From: Sulfuritalea sp.
GTDB lineage: Bacteria > Pseudomonadota > Gammaproteobacteria > Burkholderiales > Rhodocyclaceae
Length of the DNA stretch: 44,212 nt
Direction of reading: 5' to 3'
Assembly: GCF_017302275.1 (NCBI RefSeq)
Contig: NZ_JAFLDR010000037.1
Span: 1 to 44,212 of the forward strand
The position numbers and the translations under genes are program-made. Each line of letters starts with the position of its first letter. Positions within the stretch are counted from its first letter, which is position 1. Under the pieces are notes generated by a model. That model saw nothing but the letters and a program-made list of their open reading frames with translations, was not told the origin of the DNA and ran no database searches. Shown in pieces: positions 1 to 7,995 of this stretch.

Positions 1-2
1 GC

Positions 3-19
3 GCCGCCCTTGGGGCGGC
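3..19 (-). terminator. GC-rich stem-loop downstream of the first operon
   Basis: A perfect 7-bp inverted repeat (GCCGCCC, loop TTG, GGGCGGC) lies about 17 bases past the stop of the minus-strand dehydrogenase gene. It could end transcription of the operon. No T-tract can be seen because the window begins here, so the call is tentative. Confidence 0.35.
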
Positions 20-36
20 CCGGCGGGCGGCGCGCA

Positions 37-1113
37 TCAGGCGTGCCCGGTCGCCAGCAAACGATGCATGCCGGCGCGGTCGAGCGCGGCCAGGCCCAGA
101 GCCTCCAGCGTACGCGGCCCGGCGCGCAGGTCGCGGCCGCAGATGGCCGAAGCCAGCGCCAGCAGGCCGCTGGCGAGCGGCGCGGAGACACCGGCCCAGT
201 CGGCCACCGAGACGAGGAAGGCCAGCCCGTAGTGGATGTCCTCGGTCATGTAGCGATGCTCGGTGAGCACGATGTGCTCGCGCCAGTCGCCGCTGTCGGT
301 GAGGCGCTTATGGGCGTCGCCGTACATCCAGCGGTCATTTTCGTAATGGTCGCGCAGCGGAAAGTGTTCGCCGGTGTAGCCTAGCGCGACGCGGATCGCC
401 ACGCGTTCATCATCAAGCGCATTGGTGACGCGGCGGATCGCGGGCTGGGTGCCCTCGTTGTGGATGTCCCAGCGCTCGAAGTGCTCGAGCGGGCCGGCGT
501 TCATCAGGATCAGCGGCGGGTGGATGATGGGCCCGGCGTTCATCAGCGCGCCGGCCAGCGCATCCTCGATCGGCTCGACGGATGGAAACGCGGCGCGCAG
601 CACGGCGAAGGCGGCGGCGGATTTCTCCGCCGGGAAAACGCCGGTGGGCAGGCGTACGGCGCGCATGGTGATGGCGACTTCCGCCGGCCCGTGCAGGCGC
701 GTCAGCCAGGGCAGGGTGCCGGTCTCGGCGAAGGCGACCTCGGCGGCGCAGCCGGCATGGCGCAGGGCCTGCATCATGGCCACGCTGCCGAAGGTGCCCG
801 GCGGCAGGAAGATCACCTGCCCGTCGGCGAGATGCGGCGCCAGGGCGCGGGCGATGTCCTCCTGGGCGAATGCCGGCGTCGGAATCAGGATCAGCTCGGC
901 GCCGCGTACGGCGGCGCCGAGATCGGCCGTGACCACGGCGATTTCGACTTCACGCCGGCCGGCGATGTCTTTCAGCATCAGGCGCCGCGTCGTTGCCAGT
1001 TCGCCGAAGGCCGCCGCGTCGCGTCGCCAGAAACGGACCTCGTGGCCCTGATCGGAAAGATCGGCGGCGGCGGCGTGCGAGCCGTTGCCGCCGCCCAGCA
1101 CGGCTATGCGCAT
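37..1113 (-). CDS. NAD/NADP octopine/nopaline dehydrogenase-family protein
   Basis: This 358-aa protein begins with a Rossmann dinucleotide-binding motif (GGGNGSHA, residues 7-14). Its C-terminal half has the helical-domain signature of the octopine/nopaline dehydrogenase family, with the AGPIIHPPLILMNAG and HNEGTQPAIRR segments around residues 190-225. Family members reduce or oxidise opine-like or 2-hydroxy acids with NAD(P)H; the substrate here is unknown. It is the last gene of a minus-strand operon, 85 nt after dctM, behind a UbiD-type decarboxylase and a TRAP transporter, so it probably acts on the imported carboxylate or a product of it. The length is normal. The ribosome binding site before the ATG is weak (TGAAG). 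Family confidence is high and substrate confidence is low. Confidence 0.85.
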   Translation of the reverse strand: MRIAVLGGGNGSHAAAADLSDQGHEVRFWRRDAAAFGELATTRRLMLKDIAGRREVEIAVVTADLGAAVRGAELILIPTPAFAQEDIARALAPHLADGQVIFLPPGTFGSVAMMQALRHAGCAAEVAFAETGTLPWLTRLHGPAEVAITMRAVRLPTGVFPAEKSAAAFAVLRAAFPSVEPIEDALAGALMNAGPIIHPPLILMNAGPLEHFERWDIHNEGTQPAIRRVTNALDDERVAIRVALGYTGEHFPLRDHYENDRWMYGDAHKRLTDSGDWREHIVLTEHRYMTEDIHYGLAFLVSVADWAGVSAPLASGLLALASAICGRDLRAGPRTLEALGLAALDRAGMHRLLATGHA

Positions 1114-1198
1114 GGCTTCAGGTCCAAAATCGCCGTTGCCGTCCCGCGAAGCGGAAATCCAGTCACAGCACCAACGCGATGCGTCCTAACAGGAACTC

Positions 1199-2509
1199 TC
1201 ATCCTGCCCCCAGCATCCAGTTCGGCAGCCCGGTGACGGTGGCCGGGTAGACCCACATCATCAGGATGCACAGCACGAACGAGACCACGAAATAGGCCAC
1301 GCCGCGAAAGATGGTGTGGATTGGTACATCGGGCGCGAGGCCGTGGACGATGAAGACATTCACCCCCACTGGCGGCGTCACCGCGCCCATCGTCGTGACG
1401 ATGGTCAGGATCACGGTGAACCAGACCGGGTCGTAGCCGAGTGCGACGCCGAGCGGGAAGAAGATCGGGATGGTCACCACCAGAAAGCCCAGCGCGTCCA
1501 TCAGCATGCCGCCGATGATGTAGATGCCGAGCACCACCAGCAGGATGACGAAGGGCGCCACCGGCAGCGCGGCAGCCCACTCCGCCAGTTCGAAGGGCAG
1601 GCGCGAGACGGTGAGGAAGCGGCCGAAGAGTACCGCGCCGGCAATCAGCAGCACCACCATGGCGGAGATGCGCACGCTCTCGACAATGGACATGACGATG
1701 CCCTTGAGGTCGAGGCTGCGCTGGACCAGGCCGATCGCCAGCGCGCCGAAGGCGCCCGCCGCGCCGGCCTCGGTGGGCGTGAACCAGCCCATGTAGAGGC
1801 CTCCGATGACAAGCGAGAACAGCGCCAGCGCCTCGACCACGCCGGTCAGCGCGCGCAGCTTCTCGCCCCAGGTGGTTTGCGGCCCCAGCGGCCCCAGCGC
1901 CGGATTGCGCTTGCACATCCATACGATGGTGGCGAGGAACAGCGCGGTGAGGATGAGCCCGGGCACCACGGCGGCGACGAACAGGCGCAGCAGCGACTGC
2001 TCGGTCTGCACCGCGATCACGATCAGCACCACGCTGGGCGGGATCACCACGCCCAGCGTGCCGCCCACCGCGATGGCACCGGTGGATAGCGCCGGGTCGT
2101 AGCCGTAGCGGCGCATCTCGGGCATGGCGATGGTGCCCATGGTGGCGGTGGTCGCCGAATTCGAGCCGCAGATGGCCGAGAAGCCGGCGCTGGCGGCAAT
2201 CGTGGTGCCGGCCAGCCCGCCGGGCAGGCGCCCGACCCAGGTGTAGGCCGCCCGGTAAAGCCGCTCGGTGGTGCCGGCGCGGTAGGCGAACTGGCCCATC
2301 AGCACGAACAGCGGGATTACCGACAGGCCATAGGAGGAGAACTGCTCCCAGATGTTGGTCGCCAGCAAATGGGTGGCGGCGGCCGGGGTCAGCAGGTAGG
2401 CATTGCCGATGACACCGGCGGCGAGCATGGTGAAGGCGATGGGCTGGCCGAGCAGCATCAGCAGCGCCATCAGGGCGAGGCCGATCACGGCGACGATGTT
2501 CGCGTCCAT
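1199..2509 (-). CDS. dctM: TRAP transporter large permease (DctM-type)
   Basis: This 436-aa polytopic inner-membrane protein has about 11-12 hydrophobic segments. It carries DctM-family signatures, for example the GFSAICGSNSATTATMGTIAMPEM block near residues 109-132, GTLGVVIPPSVVLIVIA, and the late TPPVGVNVF motif. DctM is the ion-coupled transport subunit of tripartite ATP-independent periplasmic transporters, which take up carboxylates using a Na+ or H+ gradient. It starts one nucleotide after the dctQ stop (TGA-G-ATG), so the two are almost certainly translationally coupled. It works with the adjacent DctQ and DctP subunits. Length is typical for the family. Confidence 0.95.
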   Translation of the reverse strand: MDANIVAVIGLALMALLMLLGQPIAFTMLAAGVIGNAYLLTPAAATHLLATNIWEQFSSYGLSVIPLFVLMGQFAYRAGTTERLYRAAYTWVGRLPGGLAGTTIAASAGFSAICGSNSATTATMGTIAMPEMRRYGYDPALSTGAIAVGGTLGVVIPPSVVLIVIAVQTEQSLLRLFVAAVVPGLILTALFLATIVWMCKRNPALGPLGPQTTWGEKLRALTGVVEALALFSLVIGGLYMGWFTPTEAGAAGAFGALAIGLVQRSLDLKGIVMSIVESVRISAMVVLLIAGAVLFGRFLTVSRLPFELAEWAAALPVAPFVILLVVLGIYIIGGMLMDALGFLVVTIPIFFPLGVALGYDPVWFTVILTIVTTMGAVTPPVGVNVFIVHGLAPDVPIHTIFRGVAYFVVSFVLCILMMWVYPATVTGLPNWMLGAG

Positions 2510-2510
2510 C

Positions 2511-3053
2511 TCAGGCCTTCATCGCCGCGCCCAGCGCGGCCAGCGACTTCAGCAGGTCGACCAGCAACGCCAGCGCGAGGCCGAAGCAGCCGATGCCGAC
2601 GACATAGACCCAGGGATAGACGATCACCCGCAGGGTCTCGGACATCGAGCCGGTTTCGTGCAGGGTGCGGCCGTAGCGCGTGACGTAGAAAGCCGTCACG
2701 GCAAACAGCGCGAGCGAGAGCACGGCCATGGCCGCCTCGACCAGCGCGCGGTTGCGGTGCCCCAGCCTGACCACGAACAGCTCCATGGCGACGTGGCCCT
2801 TGTGCCGCTGCACCGTGCCCAGGGCCAGCGCCATGGCGGCGGCCGACATCCAGCCAATCACCTCGTAGGAACCGGCGATCGTGCGGCCCAGGCCGCGCAT
2901 CACCATGTCGGCTACCGAGAACAGCATCATCGCGGCCAGCAGCGCGGCGGCGGCCCAGGCCAGGCCCTCGTTGAGGCGGGCGCTGGCGCGGTCGAGGGCG
3001 TGGACCACCCCGCCGGGCACGGCATCCGCGCCCGGTTGTGCTCCTCCTGCCAT
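2511..3053 (-). CDS. dctQ: TRAP transporter small permease (DctQ-type)
   Basis: This 180-aa membrane protein has four predicted hydrophobic segments, at roughly residues 33-55, 65-82, 105-128 and 150-170, as expected for DctQ. DctQ binds the large permease in the inner membrane. Its ATG overlaps the dctP stop by one base (TAATG), and its own stop is followed one base later by the dctM start. This compact spacing places P, Q and M in one transcript. The first 20 residues are polar and slightly long, so a start a few codons inside is possible, but the coupling to dctP favours this one. Confidence 0.9.
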   Translation of the reverse strand: MAGGAQPGADAVPGGVVHALDRASARLNEGLAWAAAALLAAMMLFSVADMVMRGLGRTIAGSYEVIGWMSAAAMALALGTVQRHKGHVAMELFVVRLGHRNRALVEAAMAVLSLALFAVTAFYVTRYGRTLHETGSMSETLRVIVYPWVYVVGIGCFGLALALLVDLLKSLAALGAAMKA

Positions 3054-4075
3054 TACTTTTTGGCGAACTGCGGCGCCAGTTCGTGCAGGCGTTTCATGTA
3101 GGCGGCGGCGGGCAGGCCCTTGCCGGTCATCTCCTTGACCCAGTCCTCTTCCATGGACTTGAGCTTGGCATCCCAGCGCGCCTTTTCGTCGGCGGCGAGC
3201 GGCACCACCTGCAGCTTGTGGTCCTTCTGCGCCCAGGCCATGGCGGCGCCGACGTTCTCGTTGTCATGGTAGTTGCCGGTCCAGCCGGGCATTTCCTCGG
3301 CCAGTTCCTCGATCACCTTCTTCACGTCGGCCGGCAGCTTGTCCCATTTCTTCTGGTCCATCACGGCGGCGAAGGCCACCACCACGGTCGGGTAGTCGGT
3401 GACGAACTTCAGCGATTCGGCCAGCTTGAAATCCTGCAAGACTTCGCGCGAGGTCATGGTGCCGTTGATGACGCCGGTGGATACCGACTGCGGCACTTCC
3501 GGCATGGGCATGCCGATCGGCGCCGCGCCCAGCGCCTTCAGCACCGGCACGCCGGTACCGGCGGCGCGCAGCTTCATGCCGGCGAGGTCGGCGGCGTTCC
3601 TCACCGCCGTCTTGCTCTGGATGAAGCCGGGCTCGGTGGTGAACATCGCGATCACCTTGAATCCCTCGTATTCCTTGGGCTTGAACTCCTTGGTCAGCGC
3701 CCACAGGGTCTTGCTGGCCTGGGTCGCGCTGGTGAAGCCGACCGGCAGCGCCACGCCCGAGGTCAGCGGGAAGCGGCCCGGATCGTAGGAGGGCGAGCCC
3801 AGGCCGATGTCGGCCACGCCCTTGGTGACGCCGTCATACATGTCCTTGGCGCCGAGCAGCGTGCCGCCGGGGAAGGTCTTGACCTCGACCTTGCCGCTGC
3901 TGCGCTTGTTCAACTGCTGCGCCCAGTGCGCCATCTGCACGGCGGGAAAGGTCTTGGCCGGGGCAAAGAAGGCGTAGGTGAGCGTGACATCGGCGGCGGC
4001 TGCGGCCTGCGGCAGGCCGAGGGCGCCGAGGGCGAGCGCGGCGGCGATTGCGGATAAGCTGTTGCGACGGTTCAT
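3053..4075 (-). CDS. dctP: TRAP transporter substrate-binding protein (DctP-type)
   Basis: This 340-aa periplasmic solute-binding protein has an N-terminal signal peptide: positive MNRR, hydrophobic core, and an AxA cleavage site near residues 25-28. The mature part shows DctP features, including the FPGGTLLGAKDMYDGVTKGVADIG segment and the MKLRAAGTG loop, whose arginine in this family usually binds the substrate carboxylate. The start at 4075 is chosen because an AGGAGGAG ribosome binding site lies just upstream and a signal peptide follows; the same frame stays open further upstream but that part looks like noise. The likely ligand is an organic or aromatic acid handled by the neighbouring UbiD-type decarboxylase (inference from context). 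Confidence 0.93.
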   Translation of the reverse strand: MNRRNSLSAIAAALALGALGLPQAAAAADVTLTYAFFAPAKTFPAVQMAHWAQQLNKRSSGKVEVKTFPGGTLLGAKDMYDGVTKGVADIGLGSPSYDPGRFPLTSGVALPVGFTSATQASKTLWALTKEFKPKEYEGFKVIAMFTTEPGFIQSKTAVRNAADLAGMKLRAAGTGVPVLKALGAAPIGMPMPEVPQSVSTGVINGTMTSREVLQDFKLAESLKFVTDYPTVVVAFAAVMDQKKWDKLPADVKKVIEELAEEMPGWTGNYHDNENVGAAMAWAQKDHKLQVVPLAADEKARWDAKLKSMEEDWVKEMTGKGLPAAAYMKRLHELAPQFAKK

Positions 4076-4139
4076 GCTGACTCCTCCTGTTGTTTGTCTG
4101 CGCGCACTGCCGGACGCGCGGCGGTCTTGTCCTGCTGTC

Positions 4140-5522
4140 TTACCTGATCTCCGGCACCTCGATGTCGAGCCCGTCCAGCGTCGCCGGTTTGACCTTGGCG
4201 CGGGTGAAGTTCGGCGTGTGCGGAAAGGGCCGCGTGGCGTCGAAGCCGACCTTGCTGCCGAGGTAGTCGGGAAAGGTCGGGTTGAGGCCATGGCCGAAGA
4301 CATTGTCGATCACGAGAATTCCGTGCTTCGGATCGAGCCGTGTCGCCATCGCCCACTCGACATCGGCCGGGTTGCGGATGTCCACGTCATCATCGACCAC
4401 GGTCACCATCTTCAGCGGCGGGAAGGCGGCGAAGGCCGCCATCAGCGCCTGCTTGGCCCAGCCGGCGCGCTTCTGCGCGATCTGCACCACGGCGTGGTAG
4501 AAGCCGCAGCCGCCGTGGGAGAAGTAAACATCCTTGACGCCGGGCACCTGCTTTTGCAGCAGTGCCAGCACATTGGCCTCGCCGAGCAGGCCGACCGAGT
4601 TGAACACCTCGCCGCCCGAGATGATGGTCTGGAACACGGGGTGGCGACGGCGGTGGATGCGCCGCACGCGCACCAGCGGACGTGGCGCCACCGTGGCGTA
4701 GTAGCCGGTGACCTCGGCAAAGGGGCCTTCCGGATGAACTTCGCCGGGCATCATTTCGCATTCCAGCGCGATCATCGCGTCGGCCACCATCTCGACATGG
4801 GTCAAGGAGCTGCCGACCAGTTCCAGCGGCCGGCCGTGGAAGCGGCTGGCGATGCCGAGTTCGTCGGTGCCGAAGGGCGCAGCTTCGGCCGGCGCCGCGG
4901 CGGCGAAATGCAGGCCGGGGCCGACACCGATGTTGAGCGTGAAGGGCAGCACCTGGTTGCGCGCCGCCGCCTTGGCCAGACACAGTTCAAGGTGGCGGCC
5001 GGCATCGATGTTGATCGCCAGCCGGTCCTTGCCGATGACCTGAAAGCGCTGGATCGAGGTATTGCGGATGCCGGTTTCGGGGTCCTTGGTGATCACCACG
5101 CCGGCATCGAAATACGGCCCGCCGTCGAGTTCGGCATGGGTCGGCACCGGCAGGATGGAGAGGTCGACCGTATCCTCGGTGACCTCGCGCACCGGGCCGC
5201 TCCTCACCAGCACCGGCGCCACGGGATTCACCTGCCAGTCGCGTATGCATTCGGCGACATACTGCGGCAGGCTCAGCACCGGCTTGCCGAACAACTCGCC
5301 GAGCAGCTCGCGCGACCAGTACAGGCCAGTGAATACGGGGAAGGCCGAGCCCCTGACCCTCTCGAACAGCACGGCGCGCGGGCCGCGCTCGAATTTCGCC
5401 GCAATGCCGGCCAACTGGTGCGCCGGGTCGACCTCGGAGCGCACCCGCACCAGGCGACCGCGCCCGTCGAGCCACTGGATGATCGAAGCGAGATCGGAAA
5501 TATCGGCTGCCACCTGCGCCAT
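4140..5522 (-). CDS. UbiD-family (prenyl-FMN) decarboxylase, catabolic type
   Basis: This 460-aa enzyme belongs to the UbiD family of reversible decarboxylases that use prenylated FMN. The cofactor/metal residues can be placed by spacing against fungal Fdc1: N154, R159 and H177, plus an acidic residue near 221. The catalytic pair is in the EGPFAE motif (E265 and E270). It is distinct from the canonical ubiquinone UbiD further along (16749-18239), which has EGPYGD at this place. It is the first gene of the operon with the TRAP transporter and has a strong ribosome binding site (GGAGGGAGGG). No UbiX-like prenyl-FMN maker is in the window. Substrate unknown; an imported aromatic or unsaturated acid is likely (inference). 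Confidence 0.9.
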   Translation of the reverse strand: MAQVAADISDLASIIQWLDGRGRLVRVRSEVDPAHQLAGIAAKFERGPRAVLFERVRGSAFPVFTGLYWSRELLGELFGKPVLSLPQYVAECIRDWQVNPVAPVLVRSGPVREVTEDTVDLSILPVPTHAELDGGPYFDAGVVITKDPETGIRNTSIQRFQVIGKDRLAINIDAGRHLELCLAKAAARNQVLPFTLNIGVGPGLHFAAAAPAEAAPFGTDELGIASRFHGRPLELVGSSLTHVEMVADAMIALECEMMPGEVHPEGPFAEVTGYYATVAPRPLVRVRRIHRRRHPVFQTIISGGEVFNSVGLLGEANVLALLQKQVPGVKDVYFSHGGCGFYHAVVQIAQKRAGWAKQALMAAFAAFPPLKMVTVVDDDVDIRNPADVEWAMATRLDPKHGILVIDNVFGHGLNPTFPDYLGSKVGFDATRPFPHTPNFTRAKVKPATLDGLDIEVPEIR

Positions 5523-5570
5523 GCCCTCCCTCCGTGCGTTATTGCCGTTCCGCGAGCCGCGGGGCAGTTT

Positions 5571-5597
5571 GCGGATACTGTATACAAATTAAAACCG
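5571..5597. promoter_or_regulatory. Candidate operator/promoter in front of the UbiD-TRAP operon
   Basis: In the 169-base divergent gap between the UbiD-type gene and the dioxygenase gene is an AT-rich island with the palindromic core GTATAC (TTTGTATACAGTAT on the minus strand). The surroundings are GC-rich. GntR-type regulators of catabolic operons often bind short TGTATACA-like palindromes, so this may be an operator overlapping a -10 box. No regulator gene is adjacent. This is a weak, sequence-only call. Confidence 0.3.
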
Positions 5598-5691
5598 CAT
5601 GGGAAGAGGTGGCACCCTGTTGCGCGACCGGTAACAGTCATTTCATCCTGCGCGTCTGGGCTGCGCAAGGCCGCGCCGCTAGACTGCAGCC

Positions 5692-6474
5692 ATGAACTTT
5701 GTTCCGCCCATCTTCATCTCCCACGGCTCGCCGATGTTGATGCTGGAGCCCGGACGCGCCGGCCCGGCGTGGCAGGCACTGGCGCGATCGCTGCCGCGGC
5801 CGCGCGCCATCCTCGCCGTTTCCGCGCACTGGACTAGCCTGTCGCCGGCCGTCAGCGCCGCTGCCGCCCCACCGACCATCCACGATTTCCACGGATTTCC
5901 CGAGGCGCTCTACGACCTTGATTACCCGGCACCCGGCGCACCCGCTTTGGGAGCGGAAGTCACTGCGCTGCTGCCCGGCATCCATGTCGACCCGCGCCGA
6001 GGACTGGATCACGGCACATGGTCGCCACTGCGCGCGATGTATCCGGCGGCCGACATCCCCGTCATCCAGCTGGCCGTAATGCCGCGCGCAGACGCGGCCG
6101 CGCACCACCGCATGGGCCAGTCACTGCAGGCCCTGGCGCGGGACGGCGTGCTGGTGCTCGCCACCGGCGGCCTGACGCACAACCTGGGCGAGGTGGCGTG
6201 GGATGCCGCCGACGGCATCGCTCTGCCGCATGTGCGCGAGTTCCGCGATGCGTTCGTCGATGCGCTGCTGCGGCGCGATCTGCAGCGCCTGCTCGACTGG
6301 CAGCGGCAGATGCCCCACGCCCGGCGCGCACATCCGACGCCGGAACACCTGCTGCCGCTGTTCGTCGCGCTCGGCGCAGCCGGCGACGACGCGCAGCCCT
6401 CGACGGCGTTCAGCGATTACCAGCTTGGCGCCCTGGCGCTCGACAGCTTCGTCTTCGATTCAGGCACGAACTGA
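5692..6474 (+). CDS. ygiD: LigB/DODA-type extradiol dioxygenase (YgiD-like)
   Basis: This 260-aa protein is of the class III extradiol dioxygenase (4,5-DOPA dioxygenase/YgiD) family, which opens catechol rings with O2 at a metal centre. The four expected histidine positions are visible: H11 in the SHGSP motif, H46 in the SAHW motif, H163 in GGLTHN, and H214/H219 in the HPTPEH stretch. Length matches E. coli YgiD. It is divergent from the UbiD-TRAP operon and may share the catabolic theme, but YgiD-like proteins are common and often uncharacterised. A TAGACT hexamer only ten bases before the ATG suggests a very short 5' leader. Confidence 0.9.
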   Translation: MNFVPPIFISHGSPMLMLEPGRAGPAWQALARSLPRPRAILAVSAHWTSLSPAVSAAAAPPTIHDFHGFPEALYDLDYPAPGAPALGAEVTALLPGIHVDPRRGLDHGTWSPLRAMYPAADIPVIQLAVMPRADAAAHHRMGQSLQALARDGVLVLATGGLTHNLGEVAWDAADGIALPHVREFRDAFVDALLRRDLQRLLDWQRQMPHARRAHPTPEHLLPLFVALGAAGDDAQPSTAFSDYQLGALALDSFVFDSGTN

Positions 6475-6499
6475 ATGGCGCAGTGCAGGTAGTTGGTGA

Positions 6500-6556
6500 T
6501 ATCGAGCGCAGCAAGCCAATCAGTAATCCCCCGGGCGGGGGCGAACGTTTCGCGAC
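6500..6556 (-). repeat. Partial copy of the dispersed 3'-flank element
   Basis: This short copy shares the GAGCGCAGC end, the CCCCCG-GG-CGGGGG stem-loop (6528-6541) and the TTCGCGAC block with the fuller copies at 22289, 26112 and 33881. It lacks the CTGCGGCGG half. It sits between the converging dioxygenase and TrmO-like genes and reads in the sense of the TrmO-like gene, so it lies on that gene's 3' side. The stem-loop may also stop transcription from both sides. Confidence 0.55.
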
Positions 6557-6584
6557 TTGCTGGTGGCTTTCGAAGCCGTAGCCA

Positions 6585-7055
6585 TCAGTAAGGCTTGAGG
6601 TCGAGCACCGGCGTATCGGCGAAGGCGTCGATGTCGCCGATCTCGATCACGTTGCCGCGCACCGCTATCACTTTCACCTGCGTCAGCGCGATCAGGTTGG
6701 GACGGAACGGCGAGCGCGTGGCAAACACTCCGCGCAGCGGATTGTCGGGATTGCCGCGCGGATGCACCTGCAGGATCGCGCGCTTGTCGGGCGTGTCGTT
6801 GCGATCGAACCACCAGAACACCCAGAGCGAGGACAGTTCATCGACGCCGAGCAGTGCCACCTGGTACCGCGGTTCGACCTCGATGAAGGTCTTGCCGCCG
6901 GCCTTGCGCACCCAGCCGATCGGGCTCATCGAGTACACCGGCGCGGCCTTCGTCGCCGCCTCGGCCAGCAGCGGCGGACTCAAGCAAAGCGTCAGGGCAA
7001 AGGCAACCAGCGGCAGGCAGGCACCCCGGAGCAGGCTTTTCGGCTTGGAATCCAT
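6585..7055 (-). CDS. TrmO-like (UPF0066/TsaA) domain protein with signal peptide
   Basis: The protein is 156 aa from the chosen ATG; a 171-aa form starting at 7100 is possible. Residues 28-156 match the TrmO/TsaA beta-barrel family, which in bacteria N6-methylates t6A37 of some tRNAs. Recognisable pieces are the SPIGWVRK opening, LWVFWWFDRND, VHPRGNPDNPLRGVFATRSPFRPNLIALT and VLDLKPY. The unusual part is the front: MDSKPKSLLRG followed by a hydrophobic stretch ending LLAEA looks like an export signal, which is wrong for a tRNA enzyme. Either a genuine periplasmic relative or an unrelated N-terminus is fused here. Ribosome binding sites are weak for every candidate start. Confidence 0.8.
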   Translation of the reverse strand: MDSKPKSLLRGACLPLVAFALTLCLSPPLLAEAATKAAPVYSMSPIGWVRKAGGKTFIEVEPRYQVALLGVDELSSLWVFWWFDRNDTPDKRAILQVHPRGNPDNPLRGVFATRSPFRPNLIALTQVKVIAVRGNVIEIGDIDAFADTPVLDLKPY

Positions 7056-7105
7056 GGCTGGCTTTCGGAAGTCGTCGCGCATCCCCGCATTGTGCGACAA
7101 AGGCG

Positions 7106-7130
7106 AAAAGTCGGCGCCGGCGACACGGCG
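7106..7130 (+). repeat. 25-bp dispersed repeat, copy 1 (intergenic)
   Basis: Begins AAAAGTCGGCGCCGGCGAC and ends CACGGCG. It differs by one base from the copy in the GH57 gene (34105-34129). It lies between the TrmO-like gene start and the end of the HDOD gene. The core is an imperfect dyad (GTCGgCGCCGgCGAC). Confidence 0.8.
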
Positions 7131-7167
7131 TGGAAAACATCCCGCGGCGCCGGGCGCGACCGGGCGA

Positions 7168-7995
7168 TCACCGCGTGGAGTAGTGGAAGCGCGCGCGACA
7201 GCGGCCGAAGCAGTCGTGCATTGCCGGGGAATTCCAGTCGATGCCCAGTTCCTCCACGGCCTTCACATTCAGGCGCGTCACCCGGTTCTTCGGCGACGAT
7301 GGAATGTCGAGGCCGCGCGCCAAGCTCTCGGCGACATTGATGACCGCCTGCAGCCTGCTGGTGACCACCGCGTCCTCATGGTGATCGCGGATGGAAAGTA
7401 TGAAGTCCTCCGGTAGCTGCCAGTGGGCGGCGAGCGCGGCACCGATCAGGGTGTGGTCCACGCCGAAGGCGGCGGTCTCCCTCTCGATCAGCCGCCCGTC
7501 GGCAACCGACCGGCGATAGACATCCTGGAACTGCCCGGCGTCCATGATGTGGAAGCACAGTTGGCCGACATCGTGCAGGATGCCGGCGACATAGGCCTTC
7601 TCCGTGGATTCGCCGCACAACTGCGCCAGTTCCTGGGCAACGATGGCGACCGCATGGGAATGGTCGAAGAGGAAGGTCGCGCCCCTGTCGTCGGCCAGGA
7701 ACTTGTTCATCGCCGCGGTGACGACGATGTGCTGGAATTGGGTGATGCCGATCAGCGAGGCCGCGACGAAGGGATCGTGCAAGTCAGGCAGGGCGTTGAT
7801 GCGTCGCAGCCGGTTGGCGGTGGCGAGGACGCCGGAGGTGATCACCGGGTCGTTCCGCGCCAGGCGCGTCATGGCTTCCATCGAGGCTTCCTCGTCGCGC
7901 AACATCGCCAGCAGTTGCAGCACCACCTTGGGAAAGGGCGGCAAATACCTGGCGATCGTCCCGATCGCGCCCGGCAGCGTGGCTACGCTCAGCAT
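7168..7995 (-). CDS. HDOD-domain signalling protein
   Basis: This 275-aa protein is almost entirely an HDOD domain, a degenerate HD-type fold found in bacterial signalling proteins. Features are the PPFPKVVLQLLAMLRDEEASMEAMTRLARNDPVITSGVLATAN opening at residues 19-61, the GITQFQHIVVTAAM segment, the HDVGQL motif (H141-D142), and the HWQLPEDFILSIRDHHE end. The HD pair is kept, although most HDOD proteins have no known enzyme activity. Its ATG overlaps the end of the upstream 118-aa gene by 7 nt (ATGCTGA), which suggests coupled translation. The longer open frame upstream of this start is the shadow of the partner gene. Confidence 0.88.
   Translation of the reverse strand: MLSVATLPGAIGTIARYLPPFPKVVLQLLAMLRDEEASMEAMTRLARNDPVITSGVLATANRLRRINALPDLHDPFVAASLIGITQFQHIVVTAAMNKFLADDRGATFLFDHSHAVAIVAQELAQLCGESTEKAYVAGILHDVGQLCFHIMDAGQFQDVYRRSVADGRLIERETAAFGVDHTLIGAALAAHWQLPEDFILSIRDHHEDAVVTSRLQAVINVAESLARGLDIPSSPKNRVTRLNVKAVEELGIDWNSPAMHDCFGRCRARFHYSTR

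Noticed and set aside
4140-5522. UbiD-type enzyme as phthaloyl-CoA decarboxylase
   Set aside because: That pathway needs CoA-transferase or ligase genes and usually a UbiX-like partner beside it; none is present, so no specific substrate is claimed.
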